64,000 nt of DNA. It comes from Myxococcales bacterium. GTDB taxonomy: Bacteria > Myxococcota_A > Polyangia > Polyangiales > Houyiibacteriaceae. Below are positions 17,619 through 27,302 of this stretch, piece by piece. The stretch covers positions 18,787-82,786 of the forward strand of contig JAHBWH010000010.1 in the NCBI GenBank assembly GCA_019637115.1, in the 5' to 3' direction. The translations under genes and the position numbers were made by a program. A model generated the notes under the pieces. That model saw only the letters and a program-made list of their open reading frames with translations, was not told where the DNA came from and did not search any database. Within the stretch, counting starts at the first letter, position 1. Each line of letters begins with the position of its first letter.

Positions 17619-18839
17619 ATGATCCAACCGAAGACCCGCAAGCTCCTCTCCCGCATCGGCACCGCGCTCTTCCTGGGCGCCGTCGCCGCGCTCATCGTGG
17701 TCGCCTCGCTGCCCAAGCCGATCCCCGTCGACGTCGTGACCGTCGCGCGCGGCGCGCTCGAGGTCACGGTCGACGAGGACGGCACGACGCGCGTGAAGGA
17801 CCGCTACGTCGTCAGCGCGCCCCTCGCGGGCACGCTCGGTCGACCCGAGCTCCGCGCGGGCGATCCCGTCAGCGAGGGCTCGGTGATGGCGCGAGTCGAG
17901 CCGATGGCCCCGCAGCTCCTCGACGACCGCAGCCGCGTCCAGGCCGAAGCGCGTCTCGCCGCCGCGCTCGCGGCGCAGCGCCAAGCGCGCGCGTCCGTCG
18001 CGCGCGCGGAGGCCGCCGTCGAGCTCGCGACCTCGACGGGTGCGCGGCAGCGGCAGCTCGCCGAGAGCGGCGGCGTCGCAGCGGCGACCCTCGACCAGAC
18101 CCGCTTCGAGGCGCGCGCGCGCGCGGAGGAGCTCACGAGCGCGCGCTTCGGCGTGCGGGTCGCCGATTACGAGGTCCGCATGGCGCAGGCGGTGCTCGGG
18201 CGCGTCCCCGAGGCGCGCGGGCGCAAGCCGCCGGACGAGCCCGCGGAGCAGCTCGAGATCCCGTCGCCGATCGAGGGGCGCGTGCTGCGCGTGCTGCAGA
18301 CGAGCGAGGGCGTGGTCCAGCCGGGCACCCCGCTCTTCGAGGTCGGCGACCCCGGCGCGCTCGAGGTGGTGATCGACGTGCTCACGGCCGACGCGGTGCA
18401 GATCGCGCCCGGCGCGCACGTCGAGCTGCTGCGTTGGGGCGGTGCGCCGCTCGAGGGCCGGGTGCAGCGCATCGAGCCGAGCGCCTTCACCCGCGTCAGC
18501 GCGCTCGGGGTCGAAGAGCAGCGCGTCAACGTCGTGGTCGAGATCGTCTCGCCGCGCGAGCAGTGGGAGGCGCTCGGGGACGGCTTCCGCATCGAGGCGC
18601 GCATCCGCGTTTGGCGCGAAGAGGAGATCGTGCGCGTCCCCGCCAGCGCGCTCTTCCGCAGCGGAGACGACTGGGCCGTCTACGTCGTCGAGGACGAGCT
18701 CGCGACCCGTCGCGTGGTCCAGATCGGCCGCCGCAACGGCTTCGAGGCTCAGATCCTCGAGGGACTTCGAGAGGGCGAGGCGATCATCGTCCACCCGAGC
18801 GACCAGCTCACCGAGGGGACGCGCGTCCGGGTGCGCTGA
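17619..18839 (+). CDS. HlyD/MacA-type periplasmic adaptor
   Basis: 406 residues. One N-terminal membrane anchor (residues ~13-32) is followed by a beta-barrel/lipoyl half (RYVVSAPLAGTL), an Ala/Arg-rich helical hairpin at ~100-180, the second lipoyl half (IPSPIEGRVLRV) and a C-terminal barrel ending in EGTRVRVR. Such membrane-fusion proteins link an inner-membrane transporter to an outer-membrane channel. It starts 4 bases after the permease stop and shares its operon; no TolC-like gene is present. Confidence 0.9.
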   Translation: MIQPKTRKLLSRIGTALFLGAVAALIVVASLPKPIPVDVVTVARGALEVTVDEDGTTRVKDRYVVSAPLAGTLGRPELRAGDPVSEGSVMARVEPMAPQLLDDRSRVQAEARLAAALAAQRQARASVARAEAAVELATSTGARQRQLAESGGVAAATLDQTRFEARARAEELTSARFGVRVADYEVRMAQAVLGRVPEARGRKPPDEPAEQLEIPSPIEGRVLRVLQTSEGVVQPGTPLFEVGDPGALEVVIDVLTADAVQIAPGAHVELLRWGGAPLEGRVQRIEPSAFTRVSALGVEEQRVNVVVEIVSPREQWEALGDGFRIEARIRVWREEEIVRVPASALFRSGDDWAVYVVEDELATRRVVQIGRRNGFEAQILEGLREGEAIIVHPSDQLTEGTRVRVR

Positions 18840-18955
18840 CCGTAGAGCGAGGACGCTCGACCCGAGCCACGGGTGAGTGCGCCGACCGGAGAGCGAGCTC
18901 GATCGACCCGAGCCGCGTGCGCGGGTACGCCGACCGAAGAGAACGCCCGACCCGC
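18836..18955. repeat. Degenerate ~45-bp direct repeats downstream of the adaptor gene
   Basis: The motif GACCG-(T/G/A)-(A/-)GAGCGA followed ~15 bases later by CGACCCGAGCC recurs three times across this gap, each copy more diverged. The first copy begins at the adaptor stop codon. No function evident. Confidence 0.5.
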
Positions 18956-19039
18956 GCGACGACGCCGCCTCGCGCCGCCAACCGCGCGCGCCAGCCGTGC
19001 GGCGCCGGAACGTGCGATGCTCCCGCGTGGAGGGGCCGG

Positions 19040-21280
<2,241 letters not shown>

Positions 21281-21287
21281 CGCTCGG

Positions 21288-22265
21288 TCAGGGGATGAGC
21301 AGGGTCGAGCCCGTGGTGGTGCGGGACTCGAGCGCTTCGTGACACGCGCGGGCGTCGGCGAGGGCGAAGCGTTGACCGACGTGCACCTTCACGGCCCCGC
21401 GGGCGACCACGTCGAAGAGGCGACCGGCGCTCAGCTCGAGCTCCTCGCGCGTCGCGACGTAGTCGAAGAGCGACGCGCGCGTGTAGTAGAGCGAGCCCTT
21501 GCGCGCGAGCGTCATCGGGTCGAAGGGCCCCGGCGCGCCGGAGGCGTTCCCGAAGCCGACGAGCATCCCCCGGCGAGAGAGGCAGTCGAGGCTCGCGTCG
21601 AAGGTCGAGCGGCCGACGCTGTCGTAGACCACGGGCACGCCTTCTCCTTCGGTCAGCGCGCGCACCCGCGCCGCGACGTCCTCGTGGGTGTAGTCGATCA
21701 CCTCCGCGCAGCCGTTGTCGCGCGCGAGCGCGGCCTTCTCCGCGCTGCTCGTCGTCCCGATCACCCGCACCCCGAGGTGATGGAGCCACTGCGCGGCGAG
21801 CAGGCCGACGCCCCCCGCGATCGCGTGCCAGAGCACGGTCATGCCTGGCTTCACGGCGAAGGTGCGGTGGATCAGGTACTCGACCGTCATCCCCTTCAGC
21901 AGCGACGCCGCCGCGACCTCTTCGGAGATCCCCTCGGGCAGCTTCACGAGCCGTCCGGCGTCGACGTTGCGTGCCTCCGCGTAGCTCCCCGGCCCGGCCA
22001 CGTAGGCGACGCGATCGCCGACGACGACCTCGCTCACCTCTCCACCGACCGCCTCCACGACACCAGCGCCTTCGGTGCCGAGGCCGTGTGGCATGGAGGG
22101 CAGCGGGTAGAGGCCGCTCCGGTGGTACGTGTCGATGAAGTTCACCCCGATGGCACGGTGCCGGACGCGCGCCTCGCGCGGGCCTGGCTCGGGTAGCTCG
22201 ACGTCCTCGACCCTCAGCACCTCGGGGCCTCCGGCCTGGTGAGCACGAACGGCGCGGATTTTCAT
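21288..22265 (-). CDS. qor: NADPH:quinone oxidoreductase (zinc-free MDR family)
   Basis: 325 residues, the family's typical length. It begins MKIRAVRAHQAGGPEVL, has IGVNFIDTYHRSGLYP (quinone oxidoreductase signature near residue 45) and the nucleotide-binding AGGVGLLAAQW. It lacks the structural-zinc cysteines of alcohol dehydrogenases. It should reduce quinones with NADPH in the cytoplasm. Its stop is 8 bases from the stop of the convergent lipoprotein gene. Confidence 0.9.
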   Translation of the reverse strand: MKIRAVRAHQAGGPEVLRVEDVELPEPGPREARVRHRAIGVNFIDTYHRSGLYPLPSMPHGLGTEGAGVVEAVGGEVSEVVVGDRVAYVAGPGSYAEARNVDAGRLVKLPEGISEEVAAASLLKGMTVEYLIHRTFAVKPGMTVLWHAIAGGVGLLAAQWLHHLGVRVIGTTSSAEKAALARDNGCAEVIDYTHEDVAARVRALTEGEGVPVVYDSVGRSTFDASLDCLSRRGMLVGFGNASGAPGPFDPMTLARKGSLYYTRASLFDYVATREELELSAGRLFDVVARGAVKVHVGQRFALADARACHEALESRTTTGSTLLIP

Positions 22266-22343
22266 GCGCGCGATGCTGCCACGCGGGGCCGCGACCGCTC
22301 AACTCGCGTCGACCCCGCTTCGCCGACGTGACAGCCTCAACCG

Positions 22344-22862
22344 ATGCACCGCGGCTCCTCTCGAATCACCGACGGCGCTCGGTTTCTCAACGTCGACCTG
22401 GATCTTCGTGGGCCGCGCGACGTGCTCGACCACTGGGTCGAGGCGCTCCGGCCCACCCTCTTCGTGCTGGAAGCACCTCGCAGCGCCGAGGACACGCTCG
22501 TGCGGCTCGAGCTGTGTCGAGAGGTGTGCGGCGCCGAGGCAGCTCGTCTCGACACCACGCTCGCCGAGATCCTCGACGCGATCTCGCGAGCGCGTGAGGA
22601 CGCTGCGCTCGCGAGCTCGGCGAGCGCGCCCGGCCTCGCGCTCGCGTACCCGCCGAGCGGGCCCGACGATGCGCTCACGAGCTCGTCAGGCGCGCCCGAC
22701 GGCGTCGAGATCACGCTCTCCATCGGCGTGGACGCCTCTCCCGTACGGGAGACGAGCGTCGTCATCGCGCCCCGACACCTCGTCGCCGCCGCCCGGCTCG
22801 GCTGCGCGCTCGAGCTGACGATCTATCCCGCCACCTCCGTGGACGTGCGCGCGGAGGCTTGA
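22344..22862 (+). CDS. Hypothetical protein
   Basis: 172 residues with good coding bias and no recognised family. The N-terminal ~55 residues (FLNVDLDLRG, LFVLEAPRS) look like alternating strands and helices. The middle is Ala/Ser/Gly/Pro-rich low complexity (~105-125). The C-terminus resembles a beta-rich domain ending VIAPRHLVAAARLGCALELTIY. No signal peptide or membrane segment. It is divergent from qor and convergent with the SLH lipoprotein. Confidence 0.6.
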   Translation: MHRGSSRITDGARFLNVDLDLRGPRDVLDHWVEALRPTLFVLEAPRSAEDTLVRLELCREVCGAEAARLDTTLAEILDAISRAREDAALASSASAPGLALAYPPSGPDDALTSSSGAPDGVEITLSIGVDASPVRETSVVIAPRHLVAAARLGCALELTIYPATSVDVRAEA

Positions 22863-22873
22863 GCCGCGCGCCC

Positions 22874-22895
22874 GACCGGTTCCGTTCGAACGGTC
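22874..22895. terminator. Hairpin between convergent genes
   Basis: GACCGGTTC and GAACGGTC pair with one bulged base across the gap between the stops of the hypothetical gene and the SLH lipoprotein gene. It could end transcription from either side. There is no U-run, so support is modest. Confidence 0.35.
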
Positions 22896-24201
22896 AAGGG
22901 ATGCGGTTGCAGTGCCCGTAGTATTGCCGGCACTCGCGCGGCGCGGTGTCGCGCGCCGCGTTGTTGCAGTCGTGATTGGAGACCCCCACGCCCGTCACGC
23001 GGTCGGGGCAATGATTCAGCCCTGCGGGGGCGTTGCGGAACGAGCATCGGCACCGAAAGGTGCGAGCGCGCGACATGGCCAGGGCGCGGATCCCGCGGCC
23101 CATCTGGTCCCACCCGGCGTGGATGAGGTTCCAGGCGAGACGGGCGAGCGGCGCGAAGCAACCACCCCAGCCGGCCACCGCGATGCCGACGCTGCCGCCG
23201 ATGAAGCCGACCACCGGAGCCGAGGCCGCCGCCGCGGGCAGCGCGCCGACCCCGGTCGCGCCTGCCGCGGTCCAGAGCGAGGCGAGGCCGGCGGCTGCGA
23301 ACCCGGCCGCGACGCCGTAGACGACGCCGTCGACGCACGCGAAGAATGGCGTCTGTGTGCCGCGCGACGCCACCACGACCTCGCTCGTGACGTCGCGCGC
23401 CGTCGCGACGCCCCAGTTCGCCGTCGCGAAGAGCGCGTAGAAGACGTACGACGCGACGTGGGCGCGGCTCGCCGCGGTCGTGGGCCGCAGCAGCGTCCCC
23501 GCGGGCGCGTGGAGCGGTAGGTTCGCGAAGAAGCCCGCCTGGTCGCCGTTGGCGACCGCGCCACGCGCCCACCCGGCCACGTCGCCGGCGTCGTCGTAGT
23601 GATTCTCCGTGAGCGCCCAGCTTCCACCTGCGAGCCTCAGCCCATTGGCGAGCGCGACCACCACCTCGACTCGGGTGATCGTCTGATCTGGCCGGAAGTC
23701 GCCCTCCGGGTAGCCGCGCATGAACCCTGCGGCGTGGGCGCGCCGAATGGCCGTCGACGCCCAATGAGACGCGGGCACGTCTCGAAAGCTCGTCGCCGAC
23801 GGGGTAACCGAGCGCGCGAAGGCGTTGGTCACCATCGCGGCGAACTGCGCGCGCGTCACCGCGGCGTTCGGTTGAAAGGTCCCGTCGGGGAATCCGCTGA
23901 TGATCTCCCGGTTGAAGAGGAACTCGATCTCGTGCGCGGCCGCGTGCCCTGCGATGTCTCGGAGGACGCCGCGCGAGGCGGTGAAGACCTCGATCTCGTC
24001 GAGCACCGGGGGCTCGGGAGCGTCCGCGTTCGTCGTCTCGGCCGGGTCGAGCGGGGTTGGCGCGTCGTCGAGCTCGTGAGGCGAGGCGTCGCCGACGCCC
24101 GCGTCCAAGTCGATGCCCGGAGCTGGCGCGGCGACGCACGCGACCATCGTCAGACAGACGAACCAAAGGTAAGCGCGCAGCGGTCGTTCGGGGTGGGTCA
24201 T
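22894..24201 (-). CDS. SLH-domain lipoprotein with hydrophobic segment and Cys-rich tail
   Basis: 435 residues. The signal peptide ends in MVAC (Cys22), then an acidic Pro/Ala linker. From ~residue 80 there are three S-layer-homology-like repeats (FLFNREIISGFPDGTFQPNA, AAGFMRGYPEGDFRPDQTIT, a third more diverged). At ~290-345 is a Gly/Ala-rich, strongly hydrophobic stretch that could span a membrane once or twice. The last ~55 residues hold eight cysteines (CRCSF, HDCNN, ECRQYYGHC). SLH domains normally bind cell-wall polymers. The tail resembles small secreted disulfide domains, but I cannot name it. Possibly an exported effector or surface protein. Confidence 0.7.
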   Translation of the reverse strand: MTHPERPLRAYLWFVCLTMVACVAAPAPGIDLDAGVGDASPHELDDAPTPLDPAETTNADAPEPPVLDEIEVFTASRGVLRDIAGHAAAHEIEFLFNREIISGFPDGTFQPNAAVTRAQFAAMVTNAFARSVTPSATSFRDVPASHWASTAIRRAHAAGFMRGYPEGDFRPDQTITRVEVVVALANGLRLAGGSWALTENHYDDAGDVAGWARGAVANGDQAGFFANLPLHAPAGTLLRPTTAASRAHVASYVFYALFATANWGVATARDVTSEVVVASRGTQTPFFACVDGVVYGVAAGFAAAGLASLWTAAGATGVGALPAAAASAPVVGFIGGSVGIAVAGWGGCFAPLARLAWNLIHAGWDQMGRGIRALAMSRARTFRCRCSFRNAPAGLNHCPDRVTGVGVSNHDCNNAARDTAPRECRQYYGHCNRIP

Positions 24202-24624
24202 GCGACGAAGCTCTGCAGCACATGTGCCACCGACGCCGTCATCGGCTTACATCTGATACGTCCTCGGCGACCCTCGAGATGTCTGGTGATTCATCCGTAA
24301 TCGGCACGCCATCCCCCGATTCATCGTCGCGCCGAGCCCACGTGGGCGGCCACGGTGAACGCCACTCCGAAACGCTCGGGAGCTCGAGAGTCTCCAGCGC
24401 TCGAGGTGCTCACGCCCGCGACCTCGTGAGCCGAGACTCCGCGTTCAGCCACCCACACCCATCGATCACGGAGCGCGTCGCTCGCTCGACGTGTAGCGGC
24501 CACACTCGCGAGCCCGCGAGCCTGGACGCTCGTGACCACCATGCCGCTGACGCGCACGAGGTCGCGGAGGGCGGGGCCCTGGACAGCCTCGGTCAGATCC
24601 GTCGAGCCCGGCGCGGCCGCGGGC
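24202..24624. other. Intergenic region, no supported gene
   Basis: 423 bases between two minus-strand genes. A 78-residue minus-strand frame (24321-24557, beginning MRVSGMVVTS) has moderately biased codons but no recognisable similarity and no good ribosome site. The part near 24240-24310 is less GC-rich than the surroundings and probably carries the promoter for the SLH lipoprotein gene. Confidence 0.4.
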
Positions 24625-25503
24625 TCAACGCGCAGCGGCCAACGCGCGCGGGAGCGCCGTCGTCACGCCTACCCCGAGCGCCGGATGGCTGCCGCCGTGG
24701 ACGAGCGCGCGGAGGCGACCCGCGCGGTCCAGGACGGGCGAGCCCGAGTTGCCAGGGACGATGGGGCAGCCGGAGAGCCAACCGACGCGCTGCGCGTTCG
24801 CGCCGAGCTGCCGCACGGCCCCATCGGCGGTCTCGGCGCGGCAGAGGCGCGCATCGAGCGCGTGCTGGCTGTCGTAGATCGGGTGCGGCGTCACGGAGAC
24901 CACGGTGACGATCGTGCCCGGCGACACGGGCGCCGCCTCGATGGGTGCGCTCGGGCGGTCGATGGGGCGCGCGAGGGTGATGAGCGCCCAATCCTCGAGG
25001 AGCACGTCGTCGTCGAGGTCGGGGTCGACCGCCTCGACCCGCGCGCACGCGGCGGCCTCGGCGCCGTGGGTCACGGTGGCCGGGAAAGCGACCCACGCCC
25101 CCTCGCAGCGCGCGCCCGCGCCGCGCTCGGGTCCGGTGAGACAATGACTCGCGGTCAGCACGCGATCGGGCGCGACCAGCGTCCCCGTGCAGCGCGCGGG
25201 CCGCACGACCCCGAGCAGGTCGACCGCCTCTCCGGGGAAGACCACGAGCCCGACCGAGGGCGGGCAGCCTCCTGGCGCGGCGCAGCGAACGACGAGCTCG
25301 GCGGCCTCGCGCGGCCGGCTCACTTCGAGCGGCCCGCTCTCTTCGATCGGCGCCCTCGTCTCTGTCGCGATCACTTCTGCCATGTTCGGCTCGTCGCGCG
25401 CGCCCGCGGCGGGCGCCGTCGACGCACCCGAGGGCGGCCTGGAGGCTCCGCACCCCATGGCCGCGACCAGCAGGACGAAGAGGCGCGGCGAGGAGAGCGG
25501 CAC
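24625..25503 (-). CDS. Trypsin-like serine protease, exported
   Basis: 292 residues from a GTG at 25503 (AGGAT upstream); an in-frame ATG at 25560 is an alternative. The N-terminus is a signal peptide with a possible lipobox ending at Cys18. The S1 triad is visible: His in LTASHC, Asp in the acidic DDDVLLEDWALI stretch, Ser in PGNSGSP. Cysteines around the active-site loops suggest disulfides (RCTGTLVAP, SGCPIVPGNSG). It should cleave proteins in the periplasm or outside the cell. The GCPIVPGNSGSPVLD form places it with single-domain V8/trypsin-like bacterial enzymes. Confidence 0.85.
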   Translation of the reverse strand: MPLSSPRLFVLLVAAMGCGASRPPSGASTAPAAGARDEPNMAEVIATETRAPIEESGPLEVSRPREAAELVVRCAAPGGCPPSVGLVVFPGEAVDLLGVVRPARCTGTLVAPDRVLTASHCLTGPERGAGARCEGAWVAFPATVTHGAEAAACARVEAVDPDLDDDVLLEDWALITLARPIDRPSAPIEAAPVSPGTIVTVVSVTPHPIYDSQHALDARLCRAETADGAVRQLGANAQRVGWLSGCPIVPGNSGSPVLDRAGRLRALVHGGSHPALGVGVTTALPRALAAAR

Positions 25504-25590
25504 CCTTACATCCTGAGGACACCGCGGAGCGCCAGCAAGCTCGACCCCCGCGAGCGCCATCGAACGTGGCGCTCCGCACTCGTAAGATGC

Positions 25591-25664
25591 TTCGAAGCGG
25601 TCGGCCCCCTCGAGCGCCCTCGAGCGTCGCCCTCACTCGAAGAGGCGCTCGAAGCGGTCGGCCC
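25591..25664. repeat. Diverged copy of a gene 3' end beyond its stop codon
   Basis: Read on the minus strand, GGGCCGACCGCTTCGA occurs in the last codons of the membrane-protein gene (ending RFERLFE) and again about 57 bases further on, after the stop. In both copies it is followed by a diverged (A)TCTT(A)CGAGTG-like sequence. This looks like an old partial duplication of the gene's end. Confidence 0.5.
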
Positions 25665-27075
25665 GCACCGCGACGAGGCGCCCCATCAGGTAGCCGAGCA
25701 CGCCGAAGAAGTACGCGGGAGCGGCGACGCCGACCAAGAGCGCGAAGAGCAGGCCGACCAGACTCCCGCTCTCGGCGAGCCCGCCCATCACGCGCGACGC
25801 GACCATCCACGTCAGCCCCCCCGCCGCGCCGACGGCGAGGTAGGGCAGCCCGCCCGCCACGATCCCGCGGACCACCAAGATCGGATCGAGCGCGGCCGTG
25901 ATCCGGCCCGTCCCAAGGACCATGGTCAGCGCCATCAACAGATAGAAGGGGAAGACGAAGGCCCCCGCGCTCAACGTGATGAGCGCCGCGGTCGGGGGGA
26001 GCCGGGTGGTCGCGTAGACCGCGAGGCCGGCGAGGATCCCGAGGAGCGTCATGGCCGCGCCCTGGGCGAAGACGTCGGAGCGTTCGGGCATGCGGTAGCG
26101 GGGCCGCGGCCACGAGAGCTCGTCGTCGTCGTCATCGGCGCCGACCTGCATCGACTGCCGGTAGTAGACCGCGAGCAGCCCGAAGTAGCCGAGGTACCAG
26201 AGGATGCGCAGCACGAGGCCGGCCACGCCGAAGCCGAGGCCGAAGGGGATGAAGAGCGGCACGACCGGCACGATCGTGAGCGCCGCGAGCCAGAGCATGC
26301 CGAGCCCCAGGAAGGGCACCAAGAAGGCGACGGGGACCCGCGGCCAGAAGCCCGGATCCCGCGCCATCACCTCCTCGACGGTCGCGGACGGCGTCTCTGC
26401 TGCCACCGGTCGCCACCCGTCGTCGACGCGCGTCGGCGGGCGGCTCGGCGGATGGAGGGGCTCGTCGAGCTCGGGCAGCGGCAACCCGCGCGGATCGATC
26501 TCGAGCTCGAGCCCGACGCCGAAGCCGCCGTCGCGGGGGAGCGGCAGGGCCGCGGGATCGAGGCCCTCGGCGAGCGGCGCGAGCGGCGACGCCCCCTCGC
26601 GAAGCGTCGTCAGGGCGCCCTCGTCCACCTCGGCGAGCGGGCGAGGCGCGGGCGGCGGGAGGTCGAGCTCGAGGTCGGTGTTCAACGTCGCGGGCGGGCT
26701 CGACGCGCTCGGCTCGGCCCACGCCGTCGCGGACGACCGGAGAGCGCGCGAGGAGGCGGCCGACAGCATCTCCGCGAGCCTCGACGCCGCGAGCGTGCAC
26801 CCCACGTAGGTCCCGAAGAGCCCGTCTTCGCCCACGTCGAGCTCGAGCCCCGCCGCGCCGGCGCGCAAGACGCCGAGCAGGCGCGCGAGCACCCGCGCGC
26901 GAGCCTCCTCGTCGAGGGCCGGGTGCAGCAGCACGAGCGATGCCTCCGCGTCGTGGAGCCGCGCCTCGTAGACGGTCCCCGAGGGGACCTCAGCCGCGCG
27001 CGCGACGAGCCGATACGAGCCCAGCTTCACGCCCTCGCCGGGCGAAGACGACGCCTGCACCTGCTCGTCGACCAC
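25633..27075 (-). CDS. Polytopic membrane protein with pseudokinase-like N-terminus
   Basis: 480 residues from a GTG at 27075; the frame is open to 27171. The first ~45 residues (LGSYRLVARAAEVPSGTVYE, then ASLVLLHPAL) follow the layout of a Ser/Thr kinase N-lobe, but the glycine loop is lost and the VALK lysine is Leu. A Pro/Leu-rich linker follows. Residues ~230-480 contain about seven hydrophobic segments with VPVVPLFIPFGLGFGVAG and FFGVLGYLMG, separated by an acidic DDDDDE loop. The second half resembles uncharacterised multi-helix (DUF4013-like) proteins. The role is unknown; a signalling or scaffold remnant is possible. Confidence 0.65.
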   Translation of the reverse strand: MVDEQVQASSSPGEGVKLGSYRLVARAAEVPSGTVYEARLHDAEASLVLLHPALDEEARARVLARLLGVLRAGAAGLELDVGEDGLFGTYVGCTLAASRLAEMLSAASSRALRSSATAWAEPSASSPPATLNTDLELDLPPPAPRPLAEVDEGALTTLREGASPLAPLAEGLDPAALPLPRDGGFGVGLELEIDPRGLPLPELDEPLHPPSRPPTRVDDGWRPVAAETPSATVEEVMARDPGFWPRVPVAFLVPFLGLGMLWLAALTIVPVVPLFIPFGLGFGVAGLVLRILWYLGYFGLLAVYYRQSMQVGADDDDDELSWPRPRYRMPERSDVFAQGAAMTLLGILAGLAVYATTRLPPTAALITLSAGAFVFPFYLLMALTMVLGTGRITAALDPILVVRGIVAGGLPYLAVGAAGGLTWMVASRVMGGLAESGSLVGLLFALLVGVAAPAYFFGVLGYLMGRLVAVRADRFERLFE

Positions 27076-27231
27076 GCAGGGAGATCCTCGCACGTTCTCG
27101 CCTGGCCGACGAGCCCTTCCCTCCGTCCGAAGCGCCCGGACTTCACGACCAGACGCGCGCGACCTCTGCAACGCCGCGTCGCGTGGTCGCTCGGCTCACC
27201 GAGCGTCCCGAGCGTAGGCGGGTCAGCCGCG

Positions 27232-27302
27232 CCGTGGCTCACGACCGGAGGCGCTCGACGTCTCGTACCGTGGCTCACGACCGGAGGCGCTCGACGTCTC
27301 GT
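27232..27302. repeat. Perfect 35-bp direct repeat carrying a stop codon
   Basis: A 35-base sequence beginning CCGTGGCTCACGACCGG occurs at 27232-27266 and again at 27268-27302, identical, period 36. The second (27268-) copy contains the final codons (DVERLRS) and stop of the DUF4132 gene; the other lies directly past that stop in the same frame. Confidence 0.95.

Noticed and set aside
24321..24557. 78-residue minus-strand frame
   Set aside because: Some codon bias but no similarity, no ribosome site and no conserved features; not counted as a gene.
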